A DNA stretch of 64,000 nucleotides from J095 sp964517605. Lineage in GTDB: Bacteria > Chloroflexota > Anaerolineae > 4572-78 > J111. Where the stretch lies: assembly GCA_964517605.1 (NCBI GenBank), contig CAZFCE010000001.1:62001-126000 (forward strand), given 5' to 3'. Position 1 is the first letter of the stretch; every line of letters starts with the position of its first letter. A program made the position numbers and the translations under genes. Shown here piece after piece: positions 6,933 through 16,558 of the stretch. Under the pieces are notes generated by a model. That model was not told where the DNA came from. It saw only the letters and a program-made list of their open reading frames with translations, and searched no databases.

Positions 6933-9900
6933 AGTTGGCGCATAGCGGCGTGGGGGCGTAGCTGCCGCCAATAAACTCGGCCCACTCCGCCGGGGTAAGG
7001 TTGCGGTTGGCAATGGCGCAGGCGCGTTTGGCCCAGGGGGTAAGGTTTACCCGCCACAATATGAGCGTGTCATCCCAACTGCCCGAAACCAGCCGGGCGC
7101 CATCGTGGCTCCAGGATACGCTGTTCACATCGTTGGTGTGGGCAATCAGCGGCGGGCCAATGGGCAGGCCGGTATCCACAGACCACAAAATAATCGTTTT
7201 ATCGTAACTGCCGGAGGCCAGAGTTTTGCCATCGGGGCTAAAGGCCACGCTGGTAACGCGATTGGTGTGGCCGGTGAGCGTGGCTTGTTGCTGGCCGGTC
7301 ATCACATCCCACAGAATAATGCGGGTGTCGCTGCTGCCGGTGGCCAGCGTGGCCCCGTTGGGGCTAAAATCAACGCTGTTTACGTCATCGGTGTGGCCAA
7401 TGAACGGCGGATGCACGGGCCGCCCGCCGGCCACGTTCCAGACAATGGCCGTGTTGTCATCGCCGGCAGAGGCCAGCAGCGTGCCGTTGGGGCTAAAGGT
7501 TACGGCCCGCACAATATCGGTGTGGCCGGTGAGCCGTTTTAGCGGCTGGCCGGTGGCGGCATCCCACAGCACAATGGTTTTGTCTTCGCCGGCGGTGGCC
7601 AACAGGTTGCCGGCGGGACTAAAGGCCACGCCAAAGATTGCGCCTTTGTGGCCGGTGAGCGGCCCCAGAATAGGGCGGCGCGTGGCGGCATCCCACACTA
7701 TCAGCCGCCCGTCCTGCCCGCCGGAGGCAATTTGCCGCCCGTTGGGGCTAAATGTTACCGCCCAAACGGTATCGGTGTAGCTTAAATCGGGGCCGGCGGG
7801 ATTGGCCTGCCCAATGAGCGGTTGCCCGCCGCCGGGCGGATTGGCCGTCCACAGCCGGATGCTGGCATCGGTGCTGCCCGAAACGATGGTTTTGTTGTCG
7901 GGGCTAATATCCACCGAGCGCACCACGGCGGCGTGCCCCACCAAAAATTGCCCGGCGGTAACATCCCACAACACAATGTTGCCATCGCTGCTGGCCGAAG
8001 CCAGGGTTTGGCCGTTGGGGCTAAATTTTACATCGAGCACGCTGTTGGCGTGGCCCGCCAGCGGCCAGCCCAGTTGCTCGCGGGTGCGCACATCCCACAA
8101 AATAACGGTGTCGTCCTCGCTGCCAGAGGCCAGCCGCTCGCCGTTGGGGCTAAAGGCCACGGTGGTAACGGCGGTGGAGTGGCCGGTGATGGGCGTGCCC
8201 AACGGTTGGCCGGTAACGCCATGCCACAGGCGAATGGTGCGATCGGCGCTGGCCGAGGCCAGAATTTGGCCGTCGGGGTTAAAGGCCAGGTCGTTAATCC
8301 AACTGGTGTGGCCGGTGAGCGGCGGAACCAGCGGTTTTTGGGCGGCCACATCCCACAAAATGATGGCGTCGTCCTCGCCGCCGGAGGCCAGAATGTTGCC
8401 CTGCGGGTTAAACGCTAGTTGGTTGATGGGTTTGGTATGGCCAACTAATTCTCCAACCGGGGCGCGGCGGGCCATATCCCACAGAATAATTTTGCCATCC
8501 TGCCCGCCCGAAGCCAGCAGCGAGCCGGTGGGGCTAAAGGCCACGGCGTTTACCCGCCCGGCGTGAGCCACCAGCGGTTGCCCAATGGGTTTGCGCGAGG
8601 CGATATCCCACAGGCGAATGGTGCCATCGCGGCTGCCGGAGGCCAGCATGCCGCCGGTGGGGCTAAAGGCCACGGCCATAACGCGGTCGGTGTGGCCGGT
8701 GAGCGGCGGCCCGCTGGGGCGGTGGGTGGCAAGGTCCCACAGGATGATGGTTTTATCTTTGCTGCCCGATGCCAGCAACTTGCCGTTGGGTTGAAAATCA
8801 ATGGCCTGTACGTTGGCGGTGTGGCCGTGCAGCACGGTGGTTAAATAGGGGCTGTGGCGCAGGTTGGCCAGCAGTTCACCGTTGCGCGCGTCGAGTTCAT
8901 TGGCTTTGAGGCTGAGCAAGGCCGCCAGCGCCGGGTTTTTGTTGGCGTAAATAATGGCTTGCGATCCCAATTGCCGCGACAGGGCAATGCGGGCTTCGGT
9001 TTCGGCTTTGGCCCGTTTTTCTTCGGCCAGAAGGTGGGCGGCGGTGGCCCGGTTGGTTTGAATGATGGCCAGAATTGCCAGCGCCAGCGAAATGACCATC
9101 GCAATTGAAACCCGGATGAGTAGCGTTCGCTGCCGCTGGGTGGCGTTTTGGCGGCTGGCCAAAATGTATTGTCGTTGCCGCGAGGTGGGGCTGGGGTTTT
9201 TGTTGGGCTGGGCCACCTGCATTTCGGCTTTGCTCAGGTCGTCACCACGCAACAAAAAGCTGGGGTCGCGCTTGTTGTTGGCCCATTCGCCGGCTTTAAC
9301 CAGCAGGCGGGTGTGGGCTTTAACCCATTCCAGGTCGGTGTCCAGCGCCTTGCGCAGGGAGGTGATGGCGGTCTCAAAGTTATCGGCGGGGCGGGCAAAA
9401 ATCCAGTTTAACGAGGCCAGCGCCGGGGCGACTTTATCCGGCTCAACCTCGCGGCACACCAGCGGAATGAGGCGTTTGTGCATTTGCACGGCCAGTTCCA
9501 ACTCTTTGGCGCATTCCCCGGAGCTTAAAAAATCGGGGCTGAGCACAAATATCACGGCGTTGGCGCGTTCTATGCCTTCTTTTATCTCGTTGCGCCAGTC
9601 GGCGGTGAGCGGAATATTGCCCCAATCCACCCACACCTCGCGCCCGTGCGCCAGTAGCGATTGGTGGAGGTTTTGCACAAACTGCTTGTCTCGCCGCGAG
9701 TAGGAGATGAACGCATCATACGCGCCGGTGGGCGGCGCGGTGTGGCGTTGGGGCAAAGGTTGTTCGGGTGGGGCGGGGGCCGGTTCGGCGGCGGGTGGTT
9801 CGGGAACGGGCGGCGGCGCGGGCGGGGTTTCGGCGGCGGGGTTGAGCGCGGCCAGTCCGCGTTGGGCCGCCGGGTTAGCCGGGTTGATGGCCAACACTTG

Positions 9901-10068
9901 CGCCAGGTATTCCCGGCGCTCATCGGCGGAGGCGGTTGCGCCGGCCAGCCACAGCCAGGCTTGTTCGTTGGCCGGTTCCTGCTGCACAAGCTGTTTCAAC
10001 CGGCGCCGGCCTTCGGTTTTGTCTCCGTTTTTAATACAGGCAATGGCTTGTTTAAGTTGATCCGACAT
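6931..10068 (-). CDS. TIR domain - transmembrane - double WD40 propeller protein
   Basis: A 1045-residue protein. Residues 1-75 form helical TPR-like pairs, 78-115 a Pro/Ala linker, and 117-245 a TIR domain starting YDAFISYSRRD. Its putative NADase Glu is E189 in the segment GECAKEL; the usual Trp before the Cys is replaced by Glu. A single membrane segment lies at about 315-337, a charged coiled-coil to about 365, then 14 WD40 repeats (about 413-1010), most with GH, SPxGxxLASG and LWD signatures, enough for two seven-bladed propellers. The TIR side should be cytoplasmic if the basic stretch before the membrane segment follows the positive-inside rule, placing the propellers outside. Bacterial TIR domains often degrade NAD+ in immunity; here function is inferred only. 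The gene is monocistronic, with repeats downstream and a hairpin upstream. Confidence 0.88.
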   Translation of the reverse strand: MSDQLKQAIACIKNGDKTEGRRRLKQLVQQEPANEQAWLWLAGATASADERREYLAQVLAINPANPAAQRGLAALNPAAETPPAPPPVPEPPAAEPAPAPPEQPLPQRHTAPPTGAYDAFISYSRRDKQFVQNLHQSLLAHGREVWVDWGNIPLTADWRNEIKEGIERANAVIFVLSPDFLSSGECAKELELAVQMHKRLIPLVCREVEPDKVAPALASLNWIFARPADNFETAITSLRKALDTDLEWVKAHTRLLVKAGEWANNKRDPSFLLRGDDLSKAEMQVAQPNKNPSPTSRQRQYILASRQNATQRQRTLLIRVSIAMVISLALAILAIIQTNRATAAHLLAEEKRAKAETEARIALSRQLGSQAIIYANKNPALAALLSLKANELDARNGELLANLRHSPYLTTVLHGHTANVQAIDFQPNGKLLASGSKDKTIILWDLATHRPSGPPLTGHTDRVMAVAFSPTGGMLASGSRDGTIRLWDIASRKPIGQPLVAHAGRVNAVAFSPTGSLLASGGQDGKIILWDMARRAPVGELVGHTKPINQLAFNPQGNILASGGEDDAIILWDVAAQKPLVPPLTGHTSWINDLAFNPDGQILASASADRTIRLWHGVTGQPLGTPITGHSTAVTTVAFSPNGERLASGSEDDTVILWDVRTREQLGWPLAGHANSVLDVKFSPNGQTLASASSDGNIVLWDVTAGQFLVGHAAVVRSVDISPDNKTIVSGSTDASIRLWTANPPGGGQPLIGQANPAGPDLSYTDTVWAVTFSPNGRQIASGGQDGRLIVWDAATRRPILGPLTGHKGAIFGVAFSPAGNLLATAGEDKTIVLWDAATGQPLKRLTGHTDIVRAVTFSPNGTLLASAGDDNTAIVWNVAGGRPVHPPFIGHTDDVNSVDFSPNGATLATGSSDTRIILWDVMTGQQQATLTGHTNRVTSVAFSPDGKTLASGSYDKTIILWSVDTGLPIGPPLIAHTNDVNSVSWSHDGARLVSGSWDDTLILWRVNLTPWAKRACAIANRNLTPAEWAEFIGGSYAPTPLCAN

Positions 10069-10120
10069 TGGCGTTACCCCGTAACGTATTTAACCCCAAT
10101 TGCTCCCTGCTCCACAGGGA

Positions 10121-10163
10121 GTAAGGAATAGGGAGTATGTTTTTCATACTCCCTATTCCTTAC
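10121..10163 (-). terminator. Strong hairpin after yraN
   Basis: A perfect 19-bp stem, GTAAGGAATAGGGAGTATG (10121-10139) and its complement (10145-10163), with a T5 loop. It separates the deoB-yraN transcript from the TIR-WD40 gene. No U-tract follows, so it may be a processing or attenuating hairpin. A smaller one, CTCCCTG/CAGGGAG (10103-10121), adjoins it. Confidence 0.55.
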
Positions 10164-10237
10164 CCCGTACCAAGTTTTTGGGGCGGAGGTAGGATATTAG
10201 TACCGGGGTATTGTACTAAACAGCGAGGCAAAATCAA

Positions 10238-10597
10238 CTACCAGCCCACCGCATTTTTAAGGTGGTTAAGCTGCGGCTGGCCACCAACAAAGCTGATGGC
10301 GGCCACATCAATGCGCCAGGCGGTGTGGGGCGGTTGTTCCTGTTGCAGGTAGGTTTGGGCCAGTTCAATCAGGCGGGATTGTTTGGCCGGGGTAATGCTT
10401 TCTTCGGCGGTGCCGTAGCGTTGGCCGGTGCGGGTTCTCACCTCAACAAAAATCAGGGTGTGGCCCTGTTCCATAATAATGTCCAGTTCGCCGGCGGGGC
10501 AGCGCCAGTTGCGGCGCAAAATGGTGTAACCCTGGCCGGCAAAGTAGGCGGCGGCTATGTCTTCGCCGCGCTGGCCGGTGCGCTTGCGGTGATCCAT
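10238..10597 (-). CDS. yraN: YraN/UPF0102 family predicted endonuclease
   Basis: A 119-residue protein with the family's restriction-endonuclease-like core: GEDIAAAYFAGQGYTIL at the N-terminus, then GELDII (E37, D39) and LIFVEVRTR (E52, R54). The usual ExK lysine is replaced here by arginine. The family is linked to DNA repair or recombination but its substrate is not firmly established. The ATG lies one base after the deoB stop, so the two are co-transcribed and probably coupled. The length is normal for the family. Confidence 0.9.
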   Translation of the reverse strand: MDHRKRTGQRGEDIAAAYFAGQGYTILRRNWRCPAGELDIIMEQGHTLIFVEVRTRTGQRYGTAEESITPAKQSRLIELAQTYLQQEQPPHTAWRIDVAAISFVGGQPQLNHLKNAVGW

Positions 10598-10598
10598 A

Positions 10599-11777
10599 CT
10601 ATTTTAGCAACTGCGTTTTAAAGCTGATGCCTTGCGGTGGGGCGGCCACGTTGAGCGTGGCGGCGATGGTGGCGGCTAAATCGGCAAAGGTGGAGCGCAC
10701 GCCAAGATTTACGCCGGGTTTAATGGCCGCGCCGGTGATTAAAATAGGCACGTACTCGCGGGTGTGGTCGGTGCCGGGCGTGGTGGGATCGTTGCCGTGG
10801 TCGGCGGTGAGCACCAGCACGTCGTTTTGGCCCAGCACGTCCAAAATTTCGGGCAGGCGTTGGTCAAATTCAATCAGGGCATTCGCGTAGCCAGTAGGGT
10901 TATTACGATGGCCAAATTTGGCATCAAAATCAACCAGATTGGTGAAAATCAGGCCGGGGTTGCGCTGTTCTTTCATGGCGGCGATGGTTTTATCAACGCC
11001 GTCCATATTATGTTGGGTATGCACGGCCTGGGTAATGCCCTGGCCGTTAAAAATATCCTCAATTTTGCCCACGGCGTACACCATCAGCCCGGCGGCTTTG
11101 AGAATGTCAAGCAGGGTGGGTTGCGGCGGCGATACCGAAAAATCGTGGCGGTTGGCGGTGCGCTCAAACTGGCCTACCTGGCCCACAAACGGGCGGGCGA
11201 TGACGCGGCTCACCTCAAACGGGCCGGTGAGCATGGCGCGGGCAGCGCGGCACATGCGGTACAACTCGGGCACGGGGATGATTTCTTCGTGGGCGGCAAT
11301 TTGAAACACGCTGTCGCCCGACGTGTACACAATGGGCTTACCGGTGCGCAGGTGTTCCTCGCCCAACTCCTCAATTATCACCGTGCCCGAAGCCGGGTAG
11401 TTGCCCAGCCAGCCCCGGCCAATTTCGGCGGCAAAGCGATCCATCACTGCCGGCGGAAAGCCATTGGGAAAAGTGGGAAACGGCTGGGTAAGGTGAATGC
11501 CCATCAACTCCCAGTGGCCGGTGGTGGTATCCTTGCCGGCGGAAACCTCGGCCATTTTGCCGTAGGCGGCGGTGGGCGCGGCCTGCGGAATCAAGCCTTG
11601 AGTGATGGCAATGTTGGCCAGCCCCATTTTTTCCAGGTTGGGCAGGTTGAGGCCGCCCGTTACCCGCGCAATGTTGCCCAGCGTGTTGCTGCCCACATCG
11701 CCAAAACTGGCGGCATCGGGCAGTTCGCCTATGCCAACGCTATCCAGCACAATTACAATAAATCGCTCAATTTTCAT
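10599..11777 (-). CDS. deoB: Phosphopentomutase
   Basis: A 392-residue alkaline-phosphatase-superfamily phosphopentomutase. It opens with RFIVIVLDSVGIGELPDA, whose Asp is a Mn2+ ligand, and carries AGKDTTTGHWELMG, containing the phosphothreonine of the catalytic cycle. Late metal-site motifs VLTADHGNDPTTPGTDHTRE are intact. It interconverts ribose- or deoxyribose-1-phosphate and the 5-phosphate in nucleoside salvage. A GGGAG ribosome-binding site precedes the ATG. No other deo genes are adjacent; it pairs with yraN instead. Confidence 0.96.
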   Translation of the reverse strand: MKIERFIVIVLDSVGIGELPDAASFGDVGSNTLGNIARVTGGLNLPNLEKMGLANIAITQGLIPQAAPTAAYGKMAEVSAGKDTTTGHWELMGIHLTQPFPTFPNGFPPAVMDRFAAEIGRGWLGNYPASGTVIIEELGEEHLRTGKPIVYTSGDSVFQIAAHEEIIPVPELYRMCRAARAMLTGPFEVSRVIARPFVGQVGQFERTANRHDFSVSPPQPTLLDILKAAGLMVYAVGKIEDIFNGQGITQAVHTQHNMDGVDKTIAAMKEQRNPGLIFTNLVDFDAKFGHRNNPTGYANALIEFDQRLPEILDVLGQNDVLVLTADHGNDPTTPGTDHTREYVPILITGAAIKPGVNLGVRSTFADLAATIAATLNVAAPPQGISFKTQLLK

Positions 11778-11882
11778 TGCCGGCTCCCGTGAAAATAACG
11801 AATTACGAGCTACGAATTACGAATTTTATTCGGTGGGGTTGGGGTCGTTTCTTTTATAAACAGGCCCGCAGGATTGGTTAGC

Positions 11883-11911
11883 ATGATAGCCCGCCTGAAC
11901 AATTCTGACAA
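11883..11911 (-). promoter_or_regulatory. Sigma70-type promoter for deoB-yraN
   Basis: On the minus strand TTGTCA (11906-11911), a 17-bp spacer and TATCAT (11883-11888). The predicted transcript has a leader of about 100 bases that includes a run of CGAATTACGA-like direct repeats at 11798-11823. The promoter begins right after the stop of the DUF5107 gene, so deoB need not depend on read-through. Confidence 0.65.
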
Positions 11912-11923
11912 CCGGCACGGGGG

Positions 11924-14521
11924 TTACTGTTTTTCAAACAGGATAACAGCCACGCCCCCGCCGCTTACGGTAACGCCGGTTGAAATATTCAAGCCCGTGG
12001 GGGCAATGGTGTACGTGCCGGGGATGATCGGCGCAAACTCGCAGTAATAGGGGCCAAACTCCGGTTTGCTGCCGGTGGTGCAGGTGGCGTTCCAACTTGA
12101 TGTGGGCGAGGTGATGCGCACCGGCAGGTTGAGCTTGCCGTCAACGCTCACCCGGATTACGCTGAACCAGTTGCTCGAAACGCGCTGGTTGCTCACCAGC
12201 CGGGCGCGCCACCCCAACGCGGCGGCGGTGGGCGAAGGCGTGGCGGTAGCGGTGAACGGTGTCACGGTGGGTGATGGCGTCGCCGTTGCGGTTGGCGTGG
12301 CTGTTGGCGGCAGCGCGGCGGTGGGGATGGCGGTGGCCAACGCCGAAACCGGCTCAAAGACAATCCGGGTGATTTTGCGCGCCTCAAGGGTTACATCAAA
12401 CGTGGCGGGCAGGCCGGGCACGCTCACCCGGTACCGGCCCGGCGCGAGCGGCGCAAATTCCAGGGCGTCGGGGCCGTATTCGGCTTTGCTGCCGGTGGTG
12501 TTGGTACCGCTCCAGTTCCATTCCAGCGCAGTGAGCGTTACTTTAAGGTTGGGACGGCCCGTAACCCAAATTCTGGCCACGCTGGCCCAGCCCGATACCG
12601 GCAGCGTACCGGCTACCCGGCCCTGCCAGCCGGAACCGCCGGTTGCGGGCGTGGGCGTGGCTATCGGCGTGGCGGTAGCGGTGGGTGCGGGTGTTAGTGT
12701 TGGCGTGGCGGTGGACAGGCGGGTGGGTGTGGCGGTTGGCAGCGGCGTGGGCGAAGGTGTGGCGGCGGCTGGCTGGCCGGTTTGGGTAAACACTACCTCG
12801 GCGATGGTGCCGGGCCGGAGTTGCAGCTCAAAGCGGGCGTTCAACCCCTCCGGCGAAATAAAGTACGTGCCGGGCGCAAGCGGCGCAAATTCCAGGGCGT
12901 CAACGCCGTATTCGGGTTTGGTGCCAGCCTTGTTAACCACCTGCCAGCCGCTATTGTTGGAGAGCGTTACCGACAGGCCAACCTGATTGCGCACCCACAC
13001 CCGCAGCACCCCGGCCCAACTGTTAAACGCTGTTTCGCGCACCAGTTGGCCCTGCCAGGTTGGCGGCGCGCCCGGCGTGGGCGTGACCAGTTCGCCGCCG
13101 GAATATTGATACGCGCCAATCAGGGTGCCATCGCTAAAAATAGCCACGGCCAACTCGGATTGGCTGAGGTTGGGCAGCGATATTTGCGGCGAGTGGTAGG
13201 GCTGGCCCGGCTCCAGGCCAAAGCCATCGGCTTCAAACAGAATTTGGTTGGTGGCCCGGCGCAGCAGCGTCACCCGCACATTGGGGATAATTTGCGTGGC
13301 GGCCACGTGCAGTTGCGCCGTAGCGCCATCGCTGCGCAGATTGAGCGCCACCTGGTCGTTGGCCCAGGTAAGGCTGCCAATACCGGCTACCGGATACCAG
13401 CGTTCCGTCCAACTGAACTGGTCGCCGGCCTCCAGGCGGCGGGTGTCGGCAAAAGTGGGGGCCACACCGCCGTGAATTTCGACATAGCTGGAGCCATCGT
13501 TGGTATATAAATCCGGCGAAATGGCGGTTGAGCCGTTGCCAAAGGCAAAAAATTTGGCCCCCTGCACCTGCTGGCTGTTGTAGGTGCGGACTACGCCTTC
13601 GTCGTAGCCTTCATCGTAAATGGCCTGAAAATTGCCGGCGGCGCGGGGATACTGAAAAAAGCCGTACCATTGCCGCCAGTTGCCCAGCAAACTCCAGTCA
13701 ACGCCGTTGTGCACCGGCCAATTGGCCGGCGTCCACGCGCCGGGCAGGCGGCTATCACCGCTGGAGTGAACGGTGACGCGGTCGGTGGGCATAATCACCC
13801 GCAAATTGGGGCTGATTTTGTTGGCCGGGCCGGGGGCCAGCATCGCGTTGAGCCAGAATTTATAATCAACGGGCGTGGCGGTGGGGTTTTCGAGCGTGGG
13901 CGTAACTTCAAAATAGGCGGCATCGTTGGGCAGGGTTACGGCAACTTTGGCCCGCAGCCGGTTGGCGGCGGCAGAATCACGCAGTTCCACGGTTACGCCG
14001 CCGGCGGTTTGCTGGATGGTGTATTGCCAGGGGATGCCCCATTCGTAGCCGTGTTCTTCTACCGGCAGGCACCATTCCATGCCGCCGGCGGCCCACCACC
14101 AGCCCATTTCGGTTGGCCCCCACGGCGCGGGCTTGAGGATGGGGTTTTGGTAAAACATATTGTTGCCGGTGGGTTTGAAGATGGTCTGATAAATGCGCCC
14201 GCCCAGTTCGGGCAAAATGGTCACTTTGAGATAATCGTTTTCCAGAATGAGCAGGGTAAAAGTGCGGTTTTCTACCCGACCGGCGTCAAACCGGTTGCGA
14301 TCCAGCCGGGTGTAGGGCATGTTAAAGGTGGAGTTTAGTTGCTGGCTCAGGGCGTTTTCAACGGGGTTTACCGCCAGCGTAATGGACGAAACCGTAACCT
14401 GCGTGCTTGAGGCGGCGCGCGGCGTGGCCTGCATGCGAACGGCATACCGCGCCCCCAACACAATCACCATAAAAATCAAGCCCAATAACCACCATAATTT
14501 GGCGTTGCCGGTTAGCTTCAT
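11924..14521 (-). CDS. DUF5107 surface protein with three C-terminal repeats on Thr/Pro linkers
   Basis: An 865-residue exported protein. After an N-terminal membrane anchor (about 8-26), residues about 75-410 match the DUF5107 family, related in fold to galactose mutarotase-like carbohydrate-binding beta-sandwiches (ENDYLKVTILPELGGRIYQ, then GGMEWCLPVEEHGYEWG). Then come three copies of a roughly 95-residue module, each with a WxxxxRVWV(N/G)xxxLxVTL core, a GTKPEYGxDALEFAPLAPGTY turn and an ending in VxFxxx, separated by ATPTPTATP-type linkers. The modules look like small beta-sandwiches. Function is unknown; the layout suggests glycan recognition at the cell surface. A GAGG site precedes the ATG. 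Confidence 0.85.
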   Translation of the reverse strand: MKLTGNAKLWWLLGLIFMVIVLGARYAVRMQATPRAASSTQVTVSSITLAVNPVENALSQQLNSTFNMPYTRLDRNRFDAGRVENRTFTLLILENDYLKVTILPELGGRIYQTIFKPTGNNMFYQNPILKPAPWGPTEMGWWWAAGGMEWCLPVEEHGYEWGIPWQYTIQQTAGGVTVELRDSAAANRLRAKVAVTLPNDAAYFEVTPTLENPTATPVDYKFWLNAMLAPGPANKISPNLRVIMPTDRVTVHSSGDSRLPGAWTPANWPVHNGVDWSLLGNWRQWYGFFQYPRAAGNFQAIYDEGYDEGVVRTYNSQQVQGAKFFAFGNGSTAISPDLYTNDGSSYVEIHGGVAPTFADTRRLEAGDQFSWTERWYPVAGIGSLTWANDQVALNLRSDGATAQLHVAATQIIPNVRVTLLRRATNQILFEADGFGLEPGQPYHSPQISLPNLSQSELAVAIFSDGTLIGAYQYSGGELVTPTPGAPPTWQGQLVRETAFNSWAGVLRVWVRNQVGLSVTLSNNSGWQVVNKAGTKPEYGVDALEFAPLAPGTYFISPEGLNARFELQLRPGTIAEVVFTQTGQPAAATPSPTPLPTATPTRLSTATPTLTPAPTATATPIATPTPATGGSGWQGRVAGTLPVSGWASVARIWVTGRPNLKVTLTALEWNWSGTNTTGSKAEYGPDALEFAPLAPGRYRVSVPGLPATFDVTLEARKITRIVFEPVSALATAIPTAALPPTATPTATATPSPTVTPFTATATPSPTAAALGWRARLVSNQRVSSNWFSVIRVSVDGKLNLPVRITSPTSSWNATCTTGSKPEFGPYYCEFAPIIPGTYTIAPTGLNISTGVTVSGGGVAVILFEKQ

Positions 14522-14632
14522 CTTTGAGCCTCTTTCTGTGGCCCGGTTGTTAACGTGCTACACTGGCTTCATGGTAACACAATTTCAGGGGCCGGGTCAA
14601 TGGATTTTTAGGGTCTTTGGGCCTATCGGTAG

Positions 14633-14673
14633 AAAAAAACTTCCTGGAAGCTAACTTTACAGCTTCCAGGAAG
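14633..14673 (-). terminator. Intrinsic terminator after the tannase-family gene
   Basis: Read on the minus strand, CTTCCTGGAAGCT (14661-14673) and AGCTTCCAGGAAG (14640-14652) form a 13-bp perfect stem with an 8-nt loop followed by a seven-T run (14633-14639). It lies about 65 bases after the stop of the gene at 14738-16558. Confidence 0.88.
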
Positions 14674-14737
14674 GTAATACGCTATAGTCTGGTTAAAGTG
14701 TCCGCGCTCAATGTTCGGATTATCTCGCCCGGTGCGG

Positions 14738-16558
14738 CTATTGGAGCAGGTCGTTGCCTGCCCAGTCGTAGTGCGCGTCAGCGCCGCCGGGCGTTGTTAC
14801 CGGCACAAAGCTCTCGGCTTGGGTGGGGTCGCCTTTGCCATCATATTGGGCCGCCAGCGGGTACGGGAAGAGGGGCCGGGTCATGAGCACTTTACCGCTG
14901 CTGGTGCCGCCCTCGGTGGGGTTGGCAAAGCCGCCGCCCTGCTGGTTGCCCGCATATTGGGTGGCGATGATCTTGTCCGGCGCTACGCCTTTTTCAACCC
15001 AGTTTTCTATGGCGGCGAGCATGTCAAAACTGCTGGCCCCTTGCCCGCCCGAACAGTGGTACATGCCGGGCACCATAAACAGCCGGGCGAATTTTTGTGT
15101 GGCTTCCAGCCCGCCCATTTTATCCTGCACGGCCTGATAATAGGTGATGGTGCCAAAGGGCGGAATGGAGTCATCGGCCCAGCCGTGGTAGAGAATCAGC
15201 TTGCCGCCGGCATCGCGGAACGGGGCCAGGTTGGGGTTGGTGGCGTTGTAAACCGACCCCATCTCGCGGAGGCTGTTAAAGCTATCCACGGTGAATGTCC
15301 AGTTTTTGAAGTTGAACGCTGATGGGGCGGGGCTGTCTTTGAAGGCCAGATATTTGAGGTAGCCGCTGGCGATAGACTGCTCCATACCGCTCATCGGGCC
15401 ACCACTGGGCACTACCCCACCGGCCCATTTTAACTCTGTGCCCATGGCCTGTCCGCCAATATATAAATGCCGGCCCTGCGCATCCACCGGCCCGGAGTAG
15501 ATTTTCTTCAGCACCGTAACCTGCGCCTCGGTTAAACACTGGCTGGGATCATTGCCTTGTTGGCACAGCAGCGATTCCGGCTTGAAATCACAGGCGCGGG
15601 GATCGGTTAGATAGGGTTCGTCCATGCCATCCTGTTGACCGCATTGGGCCAGCACCGCCTTGTGAATGAGCGGCAGTTTGTCGGCGGTGAGGATGGGGTT
15701 GCCCTGGTCATCCAGATCAACCGTGGCGTTCCAGGCGTGATAGAGGCCGTTTAACGGGGCTTGAAAGGCAGCCGGAGCGCCGGCAATAATGCCGTTGAAA
15801 TCAGTGGGCCAGCGTTGCGCCAGTTGCAACGCCTGGCGGCCGCCGTTAGAGCATGCCTGAAAGTAGGCGTACTCTACAGATTTGCCGTAAAAGGCGTTAA
15901 TAATGGCTTTGGCCGCCAGCGACATTTTGTGTTCGGACAGGTAGCCAAAGTCGGCCCGCAGGCCCGGCTCATTCAGCGCCCAAAAGGCGCTGCCGTCGCC
16001 AAAACCCGCGCCCACATGCCCGGAGTTGTCAAAGCCGACGGCGTAGTTTTTTGTCAACGCCGTGGCGCACTCTTCCGAACCATTTACATTGCCGCAATAA
16101 CCGCCGCAGCCAACCTGGAGATAGTGCCCATTCCAGTTGGCGGTGGGCAAATCCAGCTCAAACTGAATTTGCGGGGCGATGACGCCGGTCACTTTGCAGT
16201 ACTCCGGCGATGTTGCCGTGGCTGGCACAATCTCGGTGGAGGCGATGGCCGTTAACGCGCCGGGAATGCCGGTAAAATCCATATGCGAGATATCCCCGCA
16301 CGGACCGGGAACCTGTTGTATGAGCATAAATGGGGGGATGTCTTCTGCCGGGGCTGCTTCTGCCGTGGTGACGGGGGTGATAGTGGTAGTGGAGGTGATT
16401 AAAGCCGCAGTGGTTTGGTTGAGTGTAGCTCCGTTAGCCAGCGTGGCCGCAACGAGCGTGGTATCTGCTCCGGTTATGGTCGCCGCCTGGCCGGTTGAGT
16501 AGCCGGTCAGCAATAAGCTAAGCAAAAATACCGCTGTTACAAATACTTTTGTCTTCAT
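14738..16558 (-). CDS. Secreted tannase/feruloyl esterase family hydrolase
   Basis: A 606-residue exported serine esterase of the tannase family (PF07519). A signal peptide (about 1-25) is followed by a Thr/Ala-rich stretch, then the alpha/beta-hydrolase. The family's CS-D-HC arrangement is complete: C236-S237 in QACSNGGRQ, D462 in YHGWADDSIPP, and H501-C502 in GMYHCSGG. The two cysteines next to Ser and His are expected to form a disulfide, consistent with export. A lid domain with further Cys lies at about 300-350. The enzyme would release aromatic acids such as ferulate or gallate from plant polymers; the exact ester is not determined. AGAGGA precedes the ATG, and the gene appears monocistronic. 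Confidence 0.92.
   Translation of the reverse strand: MKTKVFVTAVFLLSLLLTGYSTGQAATITGADTTLVAATLANGATLNQTTAALITSTTTITPVTTAEAAPAEDIPPFMLIQQVPGPCGDISHMDFTGIPGALTAIASTEIVPATATSPEYCKVTGVIAPQIQFELDLPTANWNGHYLQVGCGGYCGNVNGSEECATALTKNYAVGFDNSGHVGAGFGDGSAFWALNEPGLRADFGYLSEHKMSLAAKAIINAFYGKSVEYAYFQACSNGGRQALQLAQRWPTDFNGIIAGAPAAFQAPLNGLYHAWNATVDLDDQGNPILTADKLPLIHKAVLAQCGQQDGMDEPYLTDPRACDFKPESLLCQQGNDPSQCLTEAQVTVLKKIYSGPVDAQGRHLYIGGQAMGTELKWAGGVVPSGGPMSGMEQSIASGYLKYLAFKDSPAPSAFNFKNWTFTVDSFNSLREMGSVYNATNPNLAPFRDAGGKLILYHGWADDSIPPFGTITYYQAVQDKMGGLEATQKFARLFMVPGMYHCSGGQGASSFDMLAAIENWVEKGVAPDKIIATQYAGNQQGGGFANPTEGGTSSGKVLMTRPLFPYPLAAQYDGKGDPTQAESFVPVTTPGGADAHYDWAGNDLLQ

Noticed and set aside
6931..10068. Calling the TIR-WD40 gene a defence system
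   Set aside because: No second component, nuclease or known defence genes are adjacent, so the role stays open; reported only as a finding.
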